A stretch of DNA of 64,000 bases from Isoetes taiwanensis (lineage: Eukaryota > Streptophyta > Lycopodiopsida > Isoetales > Isoetaceae): positions 4,665,637-4,729,636 of the forward strand of contig JAJEKV010000047.1 of the NCBI GenBank assembly GCA_021234155.1. Reading direction: 5' to 3'. How positions within the stretch are numbered: the first letter of the stretch is position 1; every line of letters starts with the position of its first letter. Positions 1 to 11,585 of the stretch are shown one piece after another. The position numbers were made by a program, and so were the translations under genes. The notes under the pieces are model-generated. The model was given only the letters and a program-made list of their open reading frames with translations. It made no database searches and had not been told where the DNA came from.

Positions 1-119
1 GAGTCAAAAACACCAAAACATGAGGAATTTGTGAAAAATAATGTGGTAAGGCTAATTCTAAGGTAGGAATTAGTTAGAATAGCATGTTTTGATTATCTAA
101 AAACCCTAGAAACGTATGA

Positions 120-187
120 GATCTCACAGCTCGCGCCTGGTCGCAAAACTAAACATTAGTATTGGAACGAGGCGCAAGCTGTGAGAC
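120..187 (+). repeat. Palindrome HP1 upstream of the H3-like gene
   Basis: The left arm TCTCACAGCT then CGCGCCT pairs with the right arm AGGCGC then AAGCTGTGAGA across a ~30-base A/T-rich centre. It ends about 100 bp before a TATA box at 290. Related palindromes stand at 1804, 1997, 46522, 57666, 59316 and 59516, always upstream of the H3-like gene or ORF A. Minus-strand copies have CG where this one has GC in both arms, so the symmetry is kept. Confidence 0.8.
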
Positions 188-289
188 CAATAGGTAGGAA
201 AAGTCTGAAATAAGTATAAGTTTTAGATAAGTTGGTGCCTTAGCATGTTAAACAGAGCAACTTGAGTTTTGACCTAAAATTCCACAAGC

Positions 290-297
290 TATAAATA
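290..297 (+). promoter_or_regulatory. TATA box of the H3-like gene (plus copy)
   Basis: TATAAATA lies 101 bp before the ATG at 399. The minus copy has the same octamer at the same distance (59233-59240, ATG 59131). The conserved box and spacing suggest the gene has its own promoter, separate from the LTR. Use as a promoter is inferred. Confidence 0.65.
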
Positions 298-398
298 GAT
301 GTAGAACCCCCTCATTTTTTCGTCCAAGCCCTAGAAATCCGCTCTTCCCAACTTAGGCGATCTCTCGGCGCTTTTATCCGATTGACGATCCGTAAAGC

Positions 399-1655
399 AT
401 GGCCCGAACCAAACAGACCGCAAGGAAGCATCGCCCAGGCGAAGCCACCAGCGCCACTGAGGCGGAGATCATTCGGAAGATGCTTCGTGAGAGGCTCCGC
501 GAGAGGGGGACGCTCACGGACGAGGAGCAAGACACGTCCGATCCGGATTGAGGGCTTCAACCAAAGAAAGCGGAGGACGAGGCCACATCACCGAACTCCA
601 TGGACGAGGAGACGAGGGAGGTGTATGAAGAAATAGAGCGGGAGATCCAAAGCAGCAGGAACAAGCAGACCATTCAGACGCACCCACGGAAATCCTCGAA
701 AGCGTGATGAGCGGTGTGATGTGTCCGAGCCACGGAGGTAGCGTAACCTTAGAAGGTTCATCAGAAAGTACGAGCGCCGGCAGAAGAGAAGGGAAGACAA
801 AAAGAGGAAAAGGAAGGAAGAGGAACAAAAGGCAGCAGAAGAGAAGAAGAAAGCAAAAGGGAAGTTCGTGGGTGGCATAAGGAGAACTAAGGACCGCCTC
901 GCCAAGGAAGACGCCAACCCCAACATCATCATCAAGGAGCCGCAACCCGACGAACCCCAAACCCTCCGACGACTTCCGAGGAGGACTTGACCCTAATGCC
1001 GGCAGTGGAAGCTCTTCCAAGCACCCAAAGCGACGAAAGGGGAGGTACCCGAAAGCAGCCAAGACTGAAAGCAACCCCAAAGAAGACCAAGACCAAGTCC
1101 CCGAAAAGCCCCTCGCAGGCATGGGATAGAAAGAAGCAACCACGACGCCTTCGGGAAGCCTACGCCACCGAAGCGGGGTGAAGATCTCACGAGAGGAAGA
1201 TGAGAGAGCACGAGGCCTACATGAAGAAATGGGAGGCCTACAACAAATATTATGAAGAAAACAGGGTTAGGTTCATCGAGGGAGGGCGACCAACGGCAAA
1301 CAAACCTTAAAGGCCGCCACCGAAGCCCAAGGTTCCCAAGCCGCCACCGGGGAAGAAAAGCTGATAGGAAAGAGGTGGAGAAGAGCGTTAAGGGAGATTA
1401 GACACTTCAAGTAGCAGCTTCGGTCTCCTAATCCCCCGCGGCCCCTTCGCTTCGGTTGGTGCGTGAAGTGATGCGTGCCCTCTGTAACGGACTTTAGAGT
1501 CACGACGGACGAGGGCCGGGCAATGCAAGAGGCGGCCGAGGCAAAGATAGTGCAACATTTTGAAGATTCAACAGCACCGCACTATCCACGCCAAGCGGGT
1601 AACCTTAATGCGACAAGACATGAGTCTTGCGACCCGCATTAAGGAGAACGCATTT
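399..1655 (+). pseudogene. H3-tail/H3-fold protein of family 1, frameshifted copy
   Basis: The frame starts MARTKQTARK, identical to residues 1-9 of mature histone H3 after the initiator Met. The ATG context is strong (A at -3, G at +4). A charged, frameshifted linker follows, then the block EAYMKKWEAYNKYYEE near 1210-1260, a Pro/Lys-rich stretch, and the remains of an H3 fold: REIRHF near 1395, [15 protein letters not shown] near 1535-1570, and [14 protein letters not shown] near 1590-1630. Several indels break it, for example within the fold near 1430-1510 and around 1575. It matches the intact minus-strand gene at 57878-59131 along its length. The histone-derived ends are visible; chromatin mimicry is inferred. 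A host histone gene is unlikely because of the long linker and the position inside an element. Confidence 0.85.
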
Positions 1656-1803
1656 AGAAACTTTTGTTGTAAATAATTAAAAATTTTGTAATATAGACCA
1701 ATTTTGTGTACCTTGATGACATAAACTTGGTTAATTAGAGCAAATTAATAAGTTTTAGCTTTTATTTCCATTGAAATAGGACATTTGGGAGCCGAGAGAC
1801 ATG

Positions 1804-1869
1804 ATGTCTCCAGCTTCAGCGCCGTCATAAAACAAAAGTTAGTATTGAAGCGGTAGAAGCGTGAGACCT
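1804..1869 (+). repeat. Palindrome HP2, degenerate
   Basis: The right end GCGTGAGACCTC and left end GTCTCCAGCTTC keep the outer symmetry of the family 1 palindromes, but the inner arms have drifted. It lies between the H3-like gene and ORF A, where the minus copy has HP5. Confidence 0.6.
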
Positions 1870-1996
1870 CACCAAGCTTGACCAAAACAGCTCCAAATTG
1901 ACCAAATAAGGGGTCGATTACGCCTAAATTGATGAGCCCATCACCCTTACACCATTAGTTTACCCAAATTGGACATCTTTGATCGAATGAGATCGA

Positions 1997-2062
1997 TGTC
2001 TCCACATTTCGCTGGTCGCAAAACAAAAGTTAGTTTTGAAGCGAGGCGCAAGCTGTGAGACC
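1997..2062 (+). repeat. Palindrome HP3 upstream of ORF A, left arm degenerate
   Basis: The right arm GAGGCGCAAGCTGTGAGACC matches HP1, while the left arm is damaged (GTCTCCACATTTCGC). It is 190 bp before the ORF A TATA box. The minus copy has 181 bp between HP4 and its TATA box. Confidence 0.7.
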
Positions 2063-2251
2063 TCTTACCATTTCTTCACCAGGACTTGTCAAAGTCACCT
2101 TCAACCTACTGCATAGCATCTTTTAGGTAACCTAGCCTTGTTCAAGCATCTCCTATAGTCCTCAAACTCCTATTTTAACCTCAGATAAGTTAGAATTACC
2201 CAATCCTAGGAAATTTTCAAGTCATCCAAAAATTAGGGTTTCCCCCTTTTC

Positions 2252-2259
2252 TATAAATA
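2252..2259 (+). promoter_or_regulatory. TATA box of ORF A (plus copy)
   Basis: TATAAATA lies 114 bp before the ORF A ATG at 2374. The minus copy has the same octamer at 46334-46341, 114 bp before its ATG at 46219. The surrounding bases (CCTTTTCTATAAATA) are conserved too. Confidence 0.65.
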
Positions 2260-2373
2260 GACCCGTCATTTCTCAGATAGCACCCTACAAATCTGCTCCT
2301 GCCCTTCTAGCCGATTTCCCAACTCCCTGAGGTGCTCTTGCAACCGTTTGTTACCCTCTTCTGCAATTAATCA

Positions 2374-3920
2374 ATGGCAACTTCTAATTTCCACAGATGG
2401 TGGCGCCCGGCGCTCATGCTGCCGAGGCCGGCGTCGACCAAATCTTCGGATCTTCGGGGAAGGAGGTAGGCGCCCGAGCAACCTTTGCACGCGACCCCGG
2501 CTTATAGTAGAGTCCCGACCGAAGTTTCAAGCTAGGGTAGAACCGGCGCTAGTGCAACTCCCCTTGTGTAGGATATTTTGTTCCTAGACGGTCCCAAGTA
2601 GCAAAGATTAGGCGATGTCCCGAACATCGCCAAATACCTCACAAACAAAGCGCACGCGCACACCGAGCCAATGGTCCTAAGCGTCCAATGTAACCAAGTA
2701 CTTCTCTTTCAACACCGCCTCGGGCAATCTCACCCACCCGTCGAGAACACCGTGGGGGGAAACCTCCATTCCCCATGGACGTGGACCCATTAGCCATAGC
2801 AAGAGAACAACGGCTCCTCACACGGTATGAAACAGGAGCGTGAAGGGAAGGAAGAAGACTTCGGATGAGCAGAACTCGAGGAGGAGGAAGACGATGTCGA
2901 GCTCGACCCAGCGAGGAGGAGCGGCGACAAGCGTGAGCAGGAGTGGCAAGACTTCGAAGAAGCCCGGAGACTCTCGAGTCGCGCCACCCCCGGGTTAGGC
3001 ATCACAAGCCTAGCTCCCATTATCGCCGAAGGTGAGGAGTTTCGGCTCCTAAGCGACATTCAAAACCTCCCGAGAGGGCGGGGAAGGGGAGTACAGACCA
3101 AGAGTTGCCGCACCAACTCTGAAAGAAGCAGAACTTGGACGACTTCATCGTCCAGGGAGAGTCCGACTTCCCCTCCAAGTAAGGGAAGCCGACACTTACG
3201 GGAGAGAGTTTACCTCAGACATCCAAGCCTACAAAGAATATCGCAGCGAGATTATGGAGGCGCATAAGGCGCCGGAACAAGCTACCGACGGAGGAAGAGT
3301 TCCTTGCTCGAGGTGAACAGATGGGGATTCGCTTATGGCGACCTCAAACATCCTAACGGCTAAGCTCGCCCAAGTAAAGACCTCCGGGATAGGACAGCGA
3401 ACGACCTCGGGGAGGGCTTCAGAAATGAGACTGGGAGCTCACCACGGTGGAGGTTGATGATTTCCGAAGCGCATTACGAAGCCGATACCGAAAGTGGTCG
3501 AGGACCCGCTCAAGAACGATGTGTCACTACGCTTATTACCCGCCATCTGGCCGATGGATGGAAGAATAGTGTTATCCACCGCAAGTTCACCTCCGAGGCG
3601 AGGAAGGAGTAGCGTTGCTGATTGCACTCTCAGGATTCGGCCGGCATGCACGGTTACCCCTTAACACCGAGTATGCAATCCTGGTGAAGAGAGCGGTAGC
3701 ACTCGACGTCTTCGACTTCGCCATACCTTACAAAAGGCGGCAAGAGACTGCGGTGGTGGCACTTACACCTCCCACCGCAGAGTAGAAGATTTAGCAAGAG
3801 CATTACGAGGGGTGGATCTCCAGCCAATGTCTTAGGAACTTGGGCCATTCGGTGGGAGCGCCCAAGTGAAAAAGTTCCCGGAGGATAATCCATCTTCCCA
3901 AGCATCAGCGAAATGATTAG
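2374..3920 (+). pseudogene. ORF A of family 1, frameshifted copy (unknown protein)
   Basis: The frame starts MATSNFHRWW, matching MATADFRRWY of the intact minus copy (44696-46219). Homology continues through repeated frame changes: AHAAEAGVDQIF, IGYFVP-like and DVPNIAKYLTNKAH segments near 2400-2660, an acidic region near 2830-2930, GITSLAPIIAEGEEF near 2998-3040, and a C-terminal part (LIALSGFGRHARL) near 3620-3650. I recognise no known family. The gene follows the H3-like gene and precedes gag, as in the minus copy. Many indels make it non-functional. Confidence 0.8.
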
Positions 3921-4080
3921 CAATAGTTGCAATTTCTTGTATTAGTGTAATATAAAATATAAATATAACATTCTCTTGCACTATAAATGTTTTGTTGATA
4001 TATTTTGTGTCCCCTCAACCATGCCAACAAACATAAATAATGCAAGAAAGCAAGGAAAACTAACCATATAGATATAAACC

Positions 4081-4100
4081 ACTTGTGTATGCAGTTAGAG
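4081..4100 (+). promoter_or_regulatory. Candidate 3' splice site before gag (plus copy)
   Basis: CTTGTGTATGCAG followed by TTAGAGGCC is conserved at the same place before gag in the minus copy (44515-44527). It resembles a plant 3' splice site. A spliced transcript could bring gag near the 5' end despite two upstream genes. No donor was established. Confidence 0.35.
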
Positions 4101-4189
4101 GCCTGAACGCAGGAGAACGACAATCATGGAACTTACAGAGGAACAGAGCCCGAGAGCCCCAGGCCACGTCCCGCAAGGAACTTTGCTTT

Positions 4190-5350
4190 GAAGAATTTGG
4201 ACAAATGACCCTTAAGAAGAAATATCGCAAATGAGGACGGACCTCGAGCAGATAAAGGCTTTGCTAGCCGCACAAGCAGGAGCAGGTTCAATGGGTAACG
4301 CTCAACTGCCGCAAGCATCAGCTCGGAGAACAGGTAGAGACAAGAAGAGGAGCAAGAGAGGAAGGTCCCCAGCTCGGACTCCTCCGACTCAAGATTCGTG
4401 ACCGAGACTCCGAGGAAGAAGAAGAGCGTAACCAAGTCCGGAAAGGCATCTAAAGGGCGAGGAACCACCCTGAGGGACGCATAAAGGACACAAGAACCTC
4501 TGACTACCGTAAGAAAGTAGACTCGTGATTGGGAAATGTTTGGAAGGCCAGAAGCTCGAGCAATTCTCAGAGAAATCGCGTCGCATGGAGGCAGAGGCTT
4601 GGCTTGACGAGATGAGCTTAATCTGGCAATGCCTATGGTATGAAGGATAAGGATAAAGGCAGTGGTGGCAACAAATAACCCAAGGAGCAAGACGATTTGG
4701 TGGAAGGGCTATGCCAAGGCTCATGGCTTAAGCGTAGATGCTTGCGGTGTTCAAGAAGTTTACTAAAGCCTTCAAAAGCGCCATTACGCCCCAAGAGAGC
4801 ACAAGTCCAAAGATGATGCAAAATAGATTCTACAAAGTTGCAAGCAAGGCAACAAGTCAAGATGTAAATACACAGAGGAATTTATGAGGCTAAGGTCAGT
4901 ATGTGCCAAAGTTAGGAGAGAAGCACGCAGATGGAAAGCTACATTGAAGGTCCGAATGAGGAGATCCGTAAGCTTGTAAGGGCAATAAAACCCGAGAACG
5001 GTATCGTGGCGGAGTCCAAGGCAATAAGTTTGCAAGGAACAGGACCTCGTAATAGCGGGAGAGGCAGCAGATACCAAGATAAAGGCAAAGGCAAAGAGGC
5101 GGTTTCAGAAGAACAGGCGACCCAGACCAGCTAGAGCCCCATATAGTGGCAATCAAGGGAAGCAGCGAGGAGAAGAAGCGGTATCTTTCAAAGACAAACA
5201 GAAGGGTCAAACTACTCCAAAGCCGCGGCGATCCTTTCGCAGCCATGCCCAAGGAGAAGAGACAGAGTGCATAGAAAAGCGGCTTTTGCTTCGTGTGTTT
5301 CCAGCCAAGGCCATAGAAAATGAACCGCCCATATGTCATGAGTGCGGCGC
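4190..5350 (+). pseudogene. gag: Family 1 gag, degenerate
   Basis: MRTDLEQIKALLAAQAGAGS (about 4210-4300) is followed by the Ser/Arg-rich stretch found in the minus-strand gag (44072-44419). The body of gag is recognisable only by comparison with that copy. A Cys-rich remnant of a zinc knuckle (CIEK, then CHECGAS) lies near 5265-5350 just before the protease. Gag packages element RNA. Multiple frameshifts make this copy inactive. Confidence 0.7.
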
Positions 5351-5354
5351 TAGC

Positions 5355-8300
5355 GAGAGTTGGGAGATTGGGACACTTTGATCGACGACGACGGGCGAGG
5401 AGGCCCGCTGACTACATTCGTGGTGAGTGTCATATCTTTTGCAAGAATAGATACACAAAGCAAGCAAGAGAGCCAAGATAAAGTAATTTCCCAAAGGGGA
5501 AAGGCCAAGGCCAAGTCATTTATAGTCCCGATAGATTCGGAAGTAGCCATAACTTTGCATCTCCTAGAATGGTTCAAATGTTGAAGTTGAAACCATTAAA
5601 GTCAAAGCCAAGGCCCGTTGTCTTAGCAAGTGGAGCAAGAAGGCGCGGCGGTAAAAAGAATCAACTTTGACATCGACTTGCCGGGGATTAAGATCCGGAT
5701 GGGGGGCGAATAATGGGCATTGGCAAGTACGACTTGATAATAGGTATGGAGTACCTTGGACCAGCAGGGGCCATTATTGATTGTGGAAAGCGGAAGGTGA
5801 CCTTCCCAACACCACGGCAAGATCATTGAGATAACAGTGTAAAGAAGTTGTTCCCATCATGCGGTGTATGTCTTCTAAACTACTGTTCAAGTGCATCAAG
5901 AGTGAGCAAGTAGCATACATCTTCAAGCTTGAGAGTAGTGAGCCGGAATTGGAAGGAAGCAAAGAAGACAAGATGCTCAGCAAGTTGCCGAGGCAAATAG
6001 CTAAGTTGATCACGGAGTTCCACGATCTCTTTCCAGATGAGATCAAGCAGCTCCCTCCTTATAGGGGAGTCGAGTGCGAGATAGCACTCGAACCAGGAAC
6101 AAAGCCAACAAGTAAGGCTCCATATAGAATGACAACGCAGGAGTTGTCGGAGCTGAAGAAGCAGTTGCAGGAGCTGCTCGACCTAGGTTTCATTAGACCT
6201 AGTGTCTCGCCGTTTGGAGCGCCCATTCTTTTTGTCAAGAAGAAGGATGGATCTTTGAGGATGTGCATAGACTATAGACAGTTGAATAAGCACACCATTA
6301 AGAACAAGTATGCGCTTCCAAGATCGGGGCGACTTGATGGATCAGCTTCAAGGAGCAAAGATCTTCTCCAAAATCGACTTAAGGTGGGGTTATCATCGAT
6401 CACGGATAAAGGAGGAGGATATCCACAAGACCGCCTTCAGGACGCGGTATGGGCATTATGAGTTCACAGTGATGCCTTTCGGCTTATCAAATGCCCCCGC
6501 AACGTTCATGAGGCTCATGAACGATATCTTCAGGGAGTTCCTGGACACCTTTGTGATTGTTTTCTTTGATGACATTTTGGTGTATCGCAGATCCCTTTGA
6601 AGAGCACGCGGCAACACTTGAGAAGGGTGCTAGAGAAGTTGAAGAGGCACCGGTTAAACGCCAAGTTGTCGGGCGCCACCGCGCTAAATGTGTAGAAGGT
6701 GGAATACCTTGGTCATGTGATCTCGCAAGAAGGCATCTCGACGGACCCCCGCCAAGATTGAAGCAGTTGATTCAAAGGGGCGGGCTACCAAGAATGTGCA
6801 CGAGGTCGAAGTTTTCTGGCCTAGCAGTGGTACTACAGAAGTTCGTGAAGAACTTTGCTAGGATAGCAGCCCCGCTAATGAACTGACGAGGGCGTAGAAG
6901 GTGAAAGATTGGGTAGAGCATTGGCACAAGAAAGCCCAAAAGGGGTTTGAATTGTTGAAAGAAGCTCTGACGACAGATGCGAGTAAGATAGCTACAGGTG
7001 CAGTGCTTATGCAAGAAGAGCGTGTGGTAGCATATGATTCCAGGAAGATGAACGACGCCGAGACGCGCTACCCAACGCACGATCAGGAATTGCTTGCGGT
7101 TGTCAGGGCATTAAGAATATGGAGGCACTATCTCTTGGGAAGGAAGTTCCAATTGGATACCGACCATCAGAGCCTCCAATATGTATTCACGCAACCACAC
7201 CTCAATCTGAGGCAACGGAGATGGATGGAGTTCCTCGAAGAATATGACTTTGATATAGTCTACAAGCCGGGGAAGCTCAATGTGGTAGCAGATGCGCTTT
7301 CAAGGCATCCCCTGACAACTAGAGTGCATTGCAATGCAATTTCGACGCTCTCCAGCGACTTTGGTAAGAAGATTGAAGAGTCCTTGCCAATGGATGTGGA
7401 TTTCAGGGAAGTATGGACAAGCCTCTCTAAGGAGGCTAGAACAGATAAAGAGCGGGAGACCTTCAAGCATTATAAGAAGGAAGGCAACCTGTTATACCAT
7501 AAGAACAAGTTGTGCGTACCCGAATCATCAGGTGTAAGGAAGTTGATCCTCCATGACACGCACAACAGCCCAATAGCTGGCCATGCGGGATTCATGAAAA
7601 CATATTTCAAAGTGCGCAGCAGCTATTATTGGCCAGGAATGAAGAAGCAAATAGCTCGCTACATCAAGGAATGTCAGCTATGCCAGCAGACGAAGGCAGA
7701 GCAGCTTCGAATTCCAGGGGCATTAGAGCCATTAGCGGTGCCAAACGCTAAGTGGGAGGTAATCAGCATGGACTTCATCACCGGGACTCCCAAGAAAATG
7801 AGAGGCAAGGATGCCTTGATGGTAGTGGTCGACAAGTTGTCGAAGATGGCACATTTTGTGCCTTGCGGGACCACAGATACAAAACTATGGATACAAAGAA
7901 AGCTCTTCACCAAAGAGATCTTCGGGCTTCATGGCATGCCAAGGGAGATTATCTCCCCGAGGGGATCCGGGTTCATGAGTGCCTTTTGGCAAGACCCTCT
8001 TTAATTTATTGGACCAAGCTATCCATGAGCACGGCCAGATCATCCTCGACGGATGGCCGACGGAGCGGACCAACAGGATCTTAGAAGACATGCTAAGAAA
8101 CTATGTCCGGAATAAGCAAAGTATGTGGGAAGAATTTATTCACTTGGTGGAGTTTGCATACAATAGCACCAAGGTGAATCATCCCAAATGTCGCCATTTA
8201 TGATCAATTATGGCTATCGATGCCTAACTCCGCACATTTGGCACAACCCCGTCAAAAGTAGAAGTTTCGCAGCCAGATGTTGGCCGATATGCAGCAGCTC

Positions 8301-8861
8301 GTGGAAGAAGTTCGAGGTTATCCGCTAGCAGCAAAGAAGTCGCCGTAAGAGCATCGCCGACAAGCATCGAACAGTCGAGAGAGTTCAAAGTTGGAGATGA
8401 TGTATGGCTCAAGATAAAGGTGAAGCAGCGGCTTCGGGATTGGCAATTGCAAGAAGCTTGCTCCAAGGTGGGCTGGACCCTTCGAGAATAATCAAGAGAG
8501 TAGGTAATCAATCCTACAAGTTAGAATTGCCAAAGACACCTAAAGATTCATAAGGTCTTCCACGTGAGTTTGTTGAAGAAGCATACTCCAAATCCGCATC
8601 GAAGTCTTGGACACTCCAACGTTGTTGGAAATGCGGAGGAGCAGCTGGAAATAGTTCCAGAAATGATTCTTGATAAAGCTTTCAAGAAGACAAGGAGGTC
8701 AGAGTTCCTCCAATACTTGGTCAAGTGGAAACACTTGCAAGTGGAAGACGCGACGTGGGTACTTAAGAAGGATTTAGTAAAGCAGTACCCACAGTTTATG
8801 GAGCAATGGGACGGCAAGGTCATCTCCCAAGAAATCGCCCAGGCATGTCGATTTGTGTAGG
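5355..8861 (+). pseudogene. pol: Family 1 pol: protease, RT, RNase H, integrase, chromodomain (degenerate)
   Basis: The order follows Ty3/gypsy. Protease remnant with FIVPIDSE (the DSG motif is damaged) near 5520. Reverse transcriptase with [16 protein letters not shown] (6240-6285), [13 protein letters not shown] (6470-6510) and FFDDILVY (6563-6586). RNase H with TDHQSLQYV and ADALSRH (6980-7310). Integrase zinc region HDTHNSPIAGHAGF with CQLCQQ (7550-7690). Integrase core with SMDFITG and TERTNRIL, but the second Asp motif reads SPRGSGF instead of a DRD form. A group II-type chromodomain (PEMILDKAF, YLVKWKHLQVEDATW) lies at 8650-8790. Frameshifts fall near 6300-6460, 6600, 6880, 8000 and 8200-8560. 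The stop is at 8858-8860. Confidence 0.9.
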
Positions 8862-9682
8862 TTAATTCTTGTATAGATTAATCCACGATGCAACCTATGC
8901 TTGGTATGGGTCGCATGCGTTGTTACCGATGATGAGACCACTACGGTGATCTCTAGGGCGGTATAATGTCAATATAGGCATGACCGCGAAAAGTGGAAGG
9001 TAGATTAGAAAGTCTACTACGTCCCACTAAGGAGGACGACCTCGAGAGAAAAGAGGTCATTAAGGAATGCATTGATAGGGAAAGCACCTTTAGCCCCATA
9101 TATGCTTTGATAGGAGGAATCCATCCTTCACGCCCCCCACGCGAGAAGGCAACTAGAGGTGTAGGCATGAGCGGCATATAGGCATATAGGCGCTGTCTCC
9201 ACGGCCATTATGGAAGATTCATCCTCTTCCTATGCCGGGAGATTAGCCATGCATTCATGTAGATAGGTGGGTTGGTCACCATATAACCAAAATTTATTAA
9301 ATAATTAAAACGGTACTAACGTAGTGTCGACCTGCAGGCCAGTAGAGCGCTCCGGAGGGCAAGGAGGTCGAGCTACGAAGACTTGCAACACAAGTTTTGT
9401 TGGAATGTGTTGCAAGGAATGAAGAGTACCTCGGACAATAACTATAGATATGAAATGTTGAAATTTTGCCTAATTTAAGATAGTGAATACCTTGTTTAAT
9501 GATGTTATGAATTGTTAAGTATTCCATAGTATGATGACGTGATAATGTTTTAAAGATATTACCTTAGGGTAATCCTCGTAAATGTATAACTATTATATTG
9601 TATGCATCACGTTGATTGCGCATTGCGATTAGTAAGATCCCAAGGTGGGGAGACCCACGATGTTTGGGACAAACATCATTTC
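8862..9682 (+). other. Family 1 3' untranslated region
   Basis: This is non-coding sequence between the pol stop and the polypurine tract. It matches the minus copy at 38897-39724 in blocks, for example GTAGTGTCGACCTGCAGGCC near 9320. No gene is seen here. Confidence 0.7.
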
Positions 9683-9697
9683 AAGGTGGGGAGAATG
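9683..9697 (+). promoter_or_regulatory. Polypurine tract of family 1 (plus copy)
   Basis: AAGGTGGGGAGAATG abuts the LTR start TGACGTTC. A near-copy (CAAGGTGGGGAGACCC) lies at 9640-9660. The minus element has the same tract at 38881-38896. It is the expected plus-strand primer site. Confidence 0.8.
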
Positions 9698-11252
9698 TGA
9701 CGTTCCCAGCACAAAGATACGGTCCCAAGGCGATACTTTCATCGCCTTCGGCCACGCCGCCCTTAATTCCACCCGGACGTGTGCGCCAACGGATAGCGGT
9801 GTAAGTAGCCCTAGGGGCAACTTGCTAGGAGTGTTCATATATTATTAATGTGCACATGTGCACATTAATGAGGGCACACCTTTCCATGTTGGCATATTTT
9901 GCCACCTAGCCATTAAAGGCAAGTGGGGCCTTTCCAATTATCCCACATGCCAAATTGGGTAATTGGAAACCCTAGCCTAAACCCCATGTCTATTTAGGGG
10001 TAGGAAAACCCTAGCTTGCTAGTTTTTCGCCCTTAGGGTTTTAGAGCTCGGTTTTGGCTGCCCCAGAGCCAAAACCGCCTCCCAGACGCCGGCGAATTGC
10101 GTATCGGTTCCCCTGACCGATCGGCTCAGGCAGGATGGTTGAACTCAGTCGGGAGGAGCCACTCAAGGATCAGAGTTTGGTCAATTTAATAGCTTAAACC
10201 GTCTTCTAGTCATAGAATCAGTAGGTTTAGACTATTAAATTGCCCATAGTAGCTATCTAGATCTTAGAGTTTGGGACACTAACTAAAGAACCTAACTCTA
10301 TGATTAGATCTAGTTCTTCGCCGGTTCTTACGTGATGTATTTGGATGATGTATTTTGTGAACTCCTTGTATTGGGAAGGGGGTAGAGGCCCTAAAGCTTG
10401 TAGTTGATGCTCCTAGAGTAGCCTCTCTAGCACATCGTAGATTCGCCTGGTGGTACAAGAGCCACACCGGTTGTGGGTGAAGGGCCGACCTGGCTAAGAA
10501 GGAGGTTCATGTCTTGACTCTTGAACGATCCCCACGGGTGTGTAAAGCCTACCGGGGGATCATTGTGACTAGGTCTAATGGCTTACCACCGAAAGGGTAA
10601 GGCATGGGCTCGACACTGTGAAGTGGTGTACACTTTCCGGTGGGTTCGGTCGAATACGGCAAAGTGGCCCCTCTAGTCACCTTGAGTTAGCATGTAGATC
10701 TCCGGAGGGAGTGATCCCTACCGCCCCATCGAACCGGGAGGATGAGGCCCGGGGAATAGCCCCCTTCGGCTATGCATCCGGCTGGCTAAGGCCAGTCCCA
10801 ACACTTTTCAGCCTACTCGCAAAGTGTGCATGGGGAGGGGCGGATGGAGTGGACAACCCAATGCCATGTTCTTATGCTAGCCAAATCCATTGCCATGAAT
10901 TGCGGCTGCGAATGAACTCGGAGACCCAAGCCGTCAGTCCTCCCCTTGAGTCTGAGCCTTGGGTAGGATTCCCTATGTGATGTGCTGATCTTTGTCTATG
11001 CAGATATGTGGAGGACCATCCTCGAGATGGTCACATGATGTTGATGTATGTGCTACTGACATGTATGTTCACGCTTCCGCAGCTAGGTAGGCCCTGAGGG
11101 AGACAGGGTAGAATGACACCTTCACTCTTCCCACTGGGACTCGTTACGGGTGCAGTGATATGTGGAGGGCCCTGTATCAGCATGGAGCTGGTGTGGGGGA
11201 AGAACTCCTGTTTGTATACGGTGAGTGCACCGTATACGAGTAGGGGACGTCA
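9698..11252 (+). repeat. 3' LTR of family 1, plus copy (1555 bp)
   Basis: It begins TGACGTTC and ends GGACGTCA, giving perfect TGACGT/ACGTCA termini. It follows a polypurine tract and matches the LTRs at 37220-38880 and 59787-61444 in inverse orientation, including GTATACGGTGAGTGCACCGT near the end. Internal indels explain the shorter length. Confidence 0.9.
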
Positions 11253-11585
11253 CATCCCTTCAACCACAACTTTATATAATTGTCATGAGTACTGATGTAC
11301 TGTAATCCTGCAGGTGTGTAGTGCATACAACGACATCTGCAGTTTTCTGACGGCTCACTTTAGGAGTCATGATGTGTTCTTATGTCTGTTCCTTACGGTC
11401 CACTGAGGACCTTGTTGTTGTGCATATTAAGTATTCTATGTTATGGTGTGAAAGGACTCAGGTCCAAAACTTTCATCATTGATGATCTTGTTGTAATCTC
11501 CTATGTTTTATAATAAAGTAACTACTCCCCATTTTCTTTATAAGCCTTAATTCTGAGGACAACATTATTCTAAGGGGGTAGAATG
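11253..11585 (+). mobile_element. 3' end of a related LTR element (internal remnant and polypurine tract)
   Basis: This short non-coding stretch ends in TAAGGGGGTAGAATG and leads directly into a second LTR beginning TGACGTTCC. The family 1 element therefore seems to lie inside a related but distinct element, a few hundred bases before that element's 3' LTR. The rest of the host element would be left of the window. Confidence 0.6.

Larger units (their letters stand above)
1..11252 (+). mobile_element. Family 1 H3-carrying Ty3/gypsy element, degenerate copy, 5' end outside window
   Basis: The order on the plus strand is leader, H3-like gene, ORF A, gag, pol with chromodomain, polypurine tract and 3' LTR. 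This is the same order as the minus-strand copy at 37220-61444, and homology to that copy can be followed through coding and non-coding parts. The 5' LTR and primer site lie left of base 1. Every frame is interrupted, so this copy is dead. The boundary at 11252 is set by the LTR end ACGTCA, which mirrors the LTR start TGACGT. Confidence 0.85.

Noticed and set aside
514-1143. Long minus-strand frame of 209 codons over the decayed H3-like gene
   Set aside because: It is antisense to the homologous gene and has a low-complexity shadow composition (Leu/Phe/Ser-rich).
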